In this document: one piece after another, positions 59,921-64,000 of the stretch
Layout: every line of letters begins with the position of its first letter
Position numbering within the stretch: position 1 is the stretch's first letter
NCBI RefSeq assembly: GCF_002735905.1
Contig: NZ_PEBD01000004.1
Location: 1,116,001-1,180,000 of the forward strand
DNA length: 64,000 nt
Source of the DNA: Williamsia muralis
GTDB taxonomy: Bacteria; Actinomycetota; Actinomycetes; Mycobacteriales; Mycobacteriaceae
Direction of reading: 5' to 3'
The notes under the pieces: generated by a model
Databases searched by the model: none
The model's input: only the letters and a program-made list of their open reading frames with translations
What the model was told of the DNA's origin: nothing
Program-made: the position numbers and the translations under genes

Positions 59921-61303
59921 ATGGGGCACCTGTTCGGTACCGATGGCGTACGTGGTCTGGCAAATGCCGATCTGACACCCGAGTTGGCGCTGTCGCTGTC
60001 GCAGGCAGCGGCACGTGTCCTGCCTCAGGATCGGTCCGGGTCTGGCCGCCCAATAGCGCCGGCCTCTGGCCGCCCAATAGCGCCGGCCTCTGGCCGCCCC
60101 ATAGCGATCGTGGGCAGGGATACGAGGGCGTCGGGGGAGATGCTCGAAGCCGCCGTCTGTGCCGGGCTGACCGCGGCGGGCGTCGACGCGCTGCGAGTCG
60201 GCGTCGTTCCCACCCCGGCTGTCGCGTATCTGACGGACTTCTACGACGCCGCCTTCGGCGTGATGATCTCGGCCTCGCATAATCCCATGCCCGACAACGG
60301 GATCAAGTTCTTCGCCGCTGGTGGGCACAAACTCGCCGACGCCGCCGAGGATGCGATCGAGTCCGCACTGGATACCGTGTTCGACCGGCCGACCGGTGCG
60401 GATGTCGGCCGCGTTCGCGATGCGCACGATGGACTCGACGCGTACCTGACGCATCTGTCCGCAGCTGTGGACGTCAATTTGAAGTCGGTGACCGTGGTGG
60501 TCGATTGTGCCCATGGCGCCGCCTATGCGGCTGCGCCACGTGCCTATCGCGCTGCCGGTGCCACCGTGATCGCGATCAGCGCGGACCCCGATGGCGAGAA
60601 CATCAACAAGGATTGCGGCTCAACACATCTCGATCGGGTTCAAGCAGCAGTTCTGGAATACGGAGCCGACCTCGGGCTCGCTCACGACGGCGACGCGGAC
60701 CGCTGCCTCGCCGTCGACGCCGCGGGACAGGTCGTCGACGGCGACGCAATCATGGCCGTCTTGGCCAGTGCGATGAAAGACGCCGGCCGCCTCAAGGACA
60801 ACACTCTCGTCGCCACGGTGATGAGCAACCTCGGGTTGCATCTGGCGATGACCGATGCCGGGATCACTGTGCGTACCACCGCTGTCGGTGACCGCTACGT
60901 CCTCGAGGAGCTCCGGGCCGGCGGATTCTCGCTCGGAGGTGAACAGTCGGGGCACGTGGTGATCCCTTCGCACGGCACCACGGGGGACGGCATCCTGACC
61001 GGGCTTGCTCTGATGGGCCGGATGGCCGAGACCGGTAGGTCGCTGGCCGATCTGGCATCCATCATGAGTGCGTTGCCGCAAGTCCTTCTCAACGTGCGGG
61101 TTGCCGACAAAAACGTTGTGGCCGAAGCAGCTTCGGTCAAGCAGGCAGTGACCGACGGTGAGGCCGAACTCGGCGCCACCGGACGAGTGCTCCTCCGCCC
61201 CTCCGGTACCGAGCAACTCGTGCGTGTCATGGTGGAGGCAGCCACCACAGAGCAGGCGCATTCGGTGGCCACCAAGATCGCGGCCGCTGTCGAGTCTGCC
61301 TGA
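59921..61303 (+). CDS. glmM: phosphoglucosamine mutase
   Basis: Enzyme of 460 residues that converts glucosamine 6-phosphate to glucosamine 1-phosphate for UDP-GlcNAc and the cell wall. Phosphoserine S119 sits in [13 protein letters not shown]; metal loop [15 protein letters not shown] and sugar loop GGEQSGH follow; RPSGTE binds phosphate. ATG 59921 is 6 nt after GAAGG and gives MGHLFGTDG. Residues 41-62 contain SGRPIAPA twice plus SGRPIA, an in-frame insertion just before IVGRDTRAS that is absent from mycobacterial GlmM. It lies on a surface loop ahead of the active-site strand, so activity is probably kept. Confidence 0.95.
   Translation: MGHLFGTDGVRGLANADLTPELALSLSQAAARVLPQDRSGSGRPIAPASGRPIAPASGRPIAIVGRDTRASGEMLEAAVCAGLTAAGVDALRVGVVPTPAVAYLTDFYDAAFGVMISASHNPMPDNGIKFFAAGGHKLADAAEDAIESALDTVFDRPTGADVGRVRDAHDGLDAYLTHLSAAVDVNLKSVTVVVDCAHGAAYAAAPRAYRAAGATVIAISADPDGENINKDCGSTHLDRVQAAVLEYGADLGLAHDGDADRCLAVDAAGQVVDGDAIMAVLASAMKDAGRLKDNTLVATVMSNLGLHLAMTDAGITVRTTAVGDRYVLEELRAGGFSLGGEQSGHVVIPSHGTTGDGILTGLALMGRMAETGRSLADLASIMSALPQVLLNVRVADKNVVAEAASVKQAVTDGEAELGATGRVLLRPSGTEQLVRVMVEAATTEQAHSVATKIAAAVESA
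60041..60106 (+). repeat. 24-bp in-frame tandem repeat in glmM
   Basis: Two perfect 24-bp units (60041-60064, 60065-60088) beginning TCTGGCCGCCCAATAG, and a third partial unit with one substitution (60089-60106). Encodes SGRPIAPA repeats. Unit length is a multiple of three, so copy number could vary without frameshift. Confidence 0.92.
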
Positions 61304-61305
61304 CT

Positions 61306-61995
61306 TTGCGACCCGTGAACGCTGTCCTGTTCGACTTCTCGGGCACCCTTTTCCGGTTCATCGAACGGTCCGAGTGGTTCACGCGCCTACGCCAGGAATC
61401 CGGGGAAGAGTTCGAAGGAGAGGCGCAGTCCGAGATCATCCGACGGATGACCGCTCCGGTCGGGATGCCGCCGGGTCTGCCCGCCGAAGACGAATTCGCA
61501 TGGGAACGAAGAGATCTGGACCCACTGCTGCACCGTAGGGCTTATCTGTCGGTGCTGAGGGCATCTGGACTCACGTTGCCCGGTCATGCGGAACTGTTGT
61601 ACGAGCGGGTGGTCGATCCGTTGTCGTGGGAACCGTATCCGGACACCGGAGACTGTTTGCGGCGACTCCGGGAACGCGGCATCAAAGTGGGTGTCGTCAG
61701 CAACATCGCGTTCGACGTCCGCGCGGTGTTCGACATACATGACATGGCCGGACTGGTCGACGACTTCACCCTGTCGTATGAGGTCGGTGTCACCAAACCC
61801 GATCCGCGAATCTTCACTCTCGCCGCGGGTCACCTGGGTGTCGACCCCGTCGATGTGTTGATGGTGGGTGACAGCGAAGAGGCTGACGGTGGTGCCCGGG
61901 CAGTGGGATGCCGGTTCGCGCTGGTCGAACCTGCGCCTGTCGAACAGCGGCCACACGCGCTTCTCGACGCGGTGTCCGGCTTGCTCGCGCAATAG
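61306..61995 (+). CDS. HAD-family hydrolase with atypical motif I
   Basis: Protein of 229 residues with a Rossmann-like HAD core: nucleophile motif VLFDFSGTLF, motif II GVVSNIAFD, motif III Lys in GVTKPDPRIF and motif IV VGDSEEADGG. The second Asp of the usual DxD is Ser, as DFS, which weakens the standard acid/base role seen in phosphatases; dehalogenases and some others also lack it. A helical cap lies at about 20-100. TTG 61306 begins 2 nt after the glmM stop (GTG 61315 possible), so it is likely co-transcribed. Substrate unknown. Confidence 0.85.
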   Translation: MRPVNAVLFDFSGTLFRFIERSEWFTRLRQESGEEFEGEAQSEIIRRMTAPVGMPPGLPAEDEFAWERRDLDPLLHRRAYLSVLRASGLTLPGHAELLYERVVDPLSWEPYPDTGDCLRRLRERGIKVGVVSNIAFDVRAVFDIHDMAGLVDDFTLSYEVGVTKPDPRIFTLAAGHLGVDPVDVLMVGDSEEADGGARAVGCRFALVEPAPVEQRPHALLDAVSGLLAQ

Positions 61996-62042
61996 AACGG
62001 AACCCCTCGATGCCCCGCAGCGTCTGACATCGGGGAGGCATC

Positions 62043-62369
62043 ATGAGCGAGCAGACGTGGATGGACACATCCGCAGTACAAGGGGTCGGCGAGGTATTTC
62101 GGAGTGGTGCCCGGGCGGTCGAGGTCGCTGCGGGGGCTGTCGCCGACTGCTCGTTCGGCTCACATGCGGGAACGCGGTACGCGACCCACGGCGAACACTA
62201 TGCGGCCGGATTGCTTGCCGTGGTGTCATCGGTGGACCGCTTCGTCGAGTCGTCGCGGAGCATCGCCGGGGGAATCTTCGATGCGGCCGCAACGCTGACA
62301 GGCGAGGACGTGGTGAATGCGGCGACGTTCGGCGCCGCGACCAACGGAGATGGCGGCCTCCATGGGTGA
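62043..62369 (+). CDS. small EspC-like (type VII secretion target-like) protein, Rv3440c position
   Basis: Protein of 108 residues, mainly helical and Ala/Gly/Ser-rich, with no signal peptide. A first helix (VGEVFRSGARAVEVAAGAVA) and a second (YAAGLLAVVSSVDRFVESSR) separated by a Gly/His-containing turn (GTRYATHGEHY) resemble the DUF2580/EspC helical hairpin exported by ESX systems; no YxxxD/E tail is obvious. GGGGAGG lies 4 nt upstream of ATG 62043. The next gene overlaps its end. Size and place after glmM match Rv3440c from memory. Export is inferred. Confidence 0.6.
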   Translation: MSEQTWMDTSAVQGVGEVFRSGARAVEVAAGAVADCSFGSHAGTRYATHGEHYAAGLLAVVSSVDRFVESSRSIAGGIFDAAATLTGEDVVNAATFGAATNGDGGLHG

Positions 62370-63927
62370 GACGCCGGGTCTCGCACAACAATTGACGGAC
62401 CAACGATCGGCGGCGGAGAAGAGCGTCCGCTTCTTCGACAACGTCGGCCCCCTGGCGCGGCGGCTGGGGATGGAAGATGTTCCCTCCGGTGACATGTGCC
62501 GGAACCGCCTGCTCGAGACCGAGGACCTGGACACCGACAGGCTGCGAGCCGACGGTCGAATCGTGTTGGGACTTCAGGCCGTCGCGGCGACCGAACTGCA
62601 GAATCAGACCGGCCAGGACGCCGTACTAGGGAGCTGTTGGCCTACGGGGTCCGGCATCATCGCCCGCACTCGCCTCCAGGACGCGCACATCCCGCGCGCG
62701 GCGGTTGATGTGGCGGCGTTGGCGGACATCGGCTCTGGGATGGTGGTGGCTGCCGACGCCATCGAGGCGGCCCGGTTGGCCAAGTTCTGGTGCGTCGCCG
62801 CCATCACACCCGACTCTCTGCTCGGGATCCCGATCAGTTCATGGCTGACACTGATCACCACCCCGGGTTCGCCGGCCGCCGAGCTGACAGCTGCGATCGA
62901 CAGCACTGTCGCGTTGTTCGACGCCGCCGTCACATTGTGCGACGACGCCATCGATGCCGTTCTCACCGGGCTGTGTGCAGCGATGGCACAGGTGGACGTC
63001 TCGGACTACGCGGGCGGCGACTGTGGAAGGGAACAGCTGGTGTCCTCGGACGAGCCACTGGTGCGATGCGCCGCTCACGACTCTCAACCGATTGTCTCCG
63101 AGCGCGATTGCCGCGCTGCGGTAGATGTTTCCGGACCACGCGACGGGGTTCGCGAATCCTTGGGCATCACAACGGTGTCCGCTCCGGCACCGGACTCCGG
63201 GCCGGCGAAGTCGACCTCGGTGTGCGAACCGGGGGCGGAGCCCGTGAAGACGCGGCCGGTGATGACGGCACAGTCCGGGGTGGCGAGCCCGTTGACGCCC
63301 ATGGTGGGTGGTGGCGATCTCTCAGCGGTACTCGGGCCCGTCGCTGTGGCAGTCGGTTCGGCTGTGGCAGGCTCGATCACAGGTGTGATCGAGATGGTGT
63401 CGAACGCAAGCAGCGCAGTGATGCCGCCTCCGGCCGGGCCGGACGGCACCGAGCATGCCGCAGACGCGGGAGGTGTGACAGATGTACCGCCGGCCTCGAC
63501 CCCGCTGGGAGACAAGAACTTCGACTTGAAAGGCTCAGACGACTCGGGGGCGCCCGAATGTCCGGCCCCTCACGTGTCTTCGGGGCCACCGGATACCGTT
63601 CCGCCGGAGGAGCACGCGTGCGAGACCACCACCGCGGTCGGCCAGAGCAAGACCGGTGACGCCCCGAATTCCGAGGAGCAACCACCGGTACCGGCGACTA
63701 CCGGTGACCCCGAACCGCAAGACGCGCCCGAGACGGATCGAGACCCTCTCGCGCCATGTCCGACTCCCGGTGCGCCGGCGATCCGAGCACCGAGAAGCAA
63801 AGACGATGTCGATACCCCCGGCGCTCCTGGCAATCTCGATGCGACACCGGTGACACCACAGGCATCGGAGCGCGACGCGGTGACACCGCCCGACGACGGA
63901 CTCCTGGCTTTGGCCGGTGAGCAATGA
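62362..63927 (+). CDS. two-part hypothetical protein with disordered C-terminus (Rv3439c-like)
   Basis: Protein of 521 residues. Residues 1-225 are ordered, Ala-rich and helical (LAQQLTDQRSAAEKSVRFFD, LTAAIDSTVALFDAAVTLCD). Residues 226-521 are Pro/Ser/Thr/Asp/Glu-rich and probably disordered, interrupted by a Gly/Ala/Val hydrophobic stretch at about 316-345 (VLGPVAVAVGSAVAGSI). It has roughly a dozen cysteines, unusual here. ATG 62362 overlaps the preceding gene by 8 nt (ATG 62350 possible). Rv3439c, an alanine/proline-rich protein, occupies this position in M. tuberculosis. A role as ESX-4 substrate or surface protein is a guess from neighbours. Confidence 0.65.
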   Translation: MGETPGLAQQLTDQRSAAEKSVRFFDNVGPLARRLGMEDVPSGDMCRNRLLETEDLDTDRLRADGRIVLGLQAVAATELQNQTGQDAVLGSCWPTGSGIIARTRLQDAHIPRAAVDVAALADIGSGMVVAADAIEAARLAKFWCVAAITPDSLLGIPISSWLTLITTPGSPAAELTAAIDSTVALFDAAVTLCDDAIDAVLTGLCAAMAQVDVSDYAGGDCGREQLVSSDEPLVRCAAHDSQPIVSERDCRAAVDVSGPRDGVRESLGITTVSAPAPDSGPAKSTSVCEPGAEPVKTRPVMTAQSGVASPLTPMVGGGDLSAVLGPVAVAVGSAVAGSITGVIEMVSNASSAVMPPPAGPDGTEHAADAGGVTDVPPASTPLGDKNFDLKGSDDSGAPECPAPHVSSGPPDTVPPEEHACETTTAVGQSKTGDAPNSEEQPPVPATTGDPEPQDAPETDRDPLAPCPTPGAPAIRAPRSKDDVDTPGAPGNLDATPVTPQASERDAVTPPDDGLLALAGEQ

Positions 63928-64000
63928 GCCTGTCCGACCTGTTCGACAACATCGCTGCCAGAGTCGGTACTCACAGTGCCGAGGCCGTGGCCGGCTACCG
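63924..64000 (+). CDS. start of an unidentified gene (cut by window end)
   Basis: ATG 63924 overlaps the preceding stop by 4 nt (ATGA) and the frame stays open to the window edge: MSLSDLFDNIAARVGTHSAE and a few more residues. Helical and mildly acidic; too short to identify. The overlap shows that it belongs to the same operon as the two preceding genes. Confidence 0.6.
   Translation, partial: MSLSDLFDNIAARVGTHSAEAVAGY

Noticed and set aside
60041-60106. Repeats in glmM considered as a CRISPR-like array
   Set aside because: The units are directly adjacent with no spacers, and they are translated in frame as part of GlmM.

Overview
The window is high-GC actinobacterial chromosome. The gene order strongly resembles Mycobacterium tuberculosis Rv1074c-Rv1110 joined to its ESX-4/rplM-rpsI-glmM region. 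Mycothiol S-conjugate amidase, an ESX-4 type VII secretion cluster, MmpL, a short-chain Z-prenyl diphosphate synthase and a lipid-droplet-type protein all point to a mycolic-acid actinomycete (Mycobacteriales). A Gordonia-like genus is my best inference; species cannot be read from the sequence. There are no tRNA or rRNA genes, insertion sequences, prophage or CRISPR arrays that I can see. Comparisons with M. tuberculosis are from memory, not from a search.

Layout: 1-8.7 kb is mostly housekeeping. It holds the end of an SDR oxidoreductase, a Bax-inhibitor-1-like membrane protein, a thiolase, an SGNH hydrolase, the transsulfuration pair cbs and metB, ilvA and a TerD-like protein. 8.7-17.7 kb is an accessory catabolic island. 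Eight tightly packed minus-strand genes encode a polar-amino-acid-type ABC importer, a 2-hydroxyacid dehydrogenase, a sugar-isomerase-like TIM barrel, a Rieske oxygenase, a class II aldolase and a ureohydrolase. A divergent tandem-domain Lrp/AsnC regulator is coupled to a half-length, active-site-depleted EPSP-synthase-like protein. 17.9-20.5 kb is an AurF-type diiron oxygenase plus an FprB-type ferredoxin-NADP reductase.

20.6-50.2 kb is the conserved mycobacterial-type core: greA, a YhhQ-like transporter, a DUF4307 protein, mca, a YyaL-like protein, a DAHP synthase with a textbook leader-peptide attenuator, hemolysin III, Z-prenyl synthase, coaA, a DUF885 protein, glyA, a DesA2-like protein that has lost diiron ligands, phoH2 with a small overlapping upstream frame, a Ser/Thr kinase, an L,D-transpeptidase, fumarase, glpX, a flavin monooxygenase with its likely regulator, an MmpL transporter, a DUF4245 protein, xseB-xseA, a lipid-droplet-associated protein and ispH.

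50.3-58.6 kb is an ESX-4 locus (mycP and eccD on the minus strand, eccC and a type VII secretion-associated protein on the plus strand). Neither eccB nor an esx substrate pair lies beside it. It is followed by rplM-rpsI, glmM (carrying an in-frame 24-bp tandem repeat), a HAD hydrolase, and an overlapping run of a small EspC-like protein, a 521-residue two-part protein and a third gene cut by the window end. This last run is the best candidate for an uncharacterised ESX-4-linked export module. The best-supported regulatory discovery is the attenuator in front of the DAHP synthase; the most unusual protein is the half EPSP synthase.
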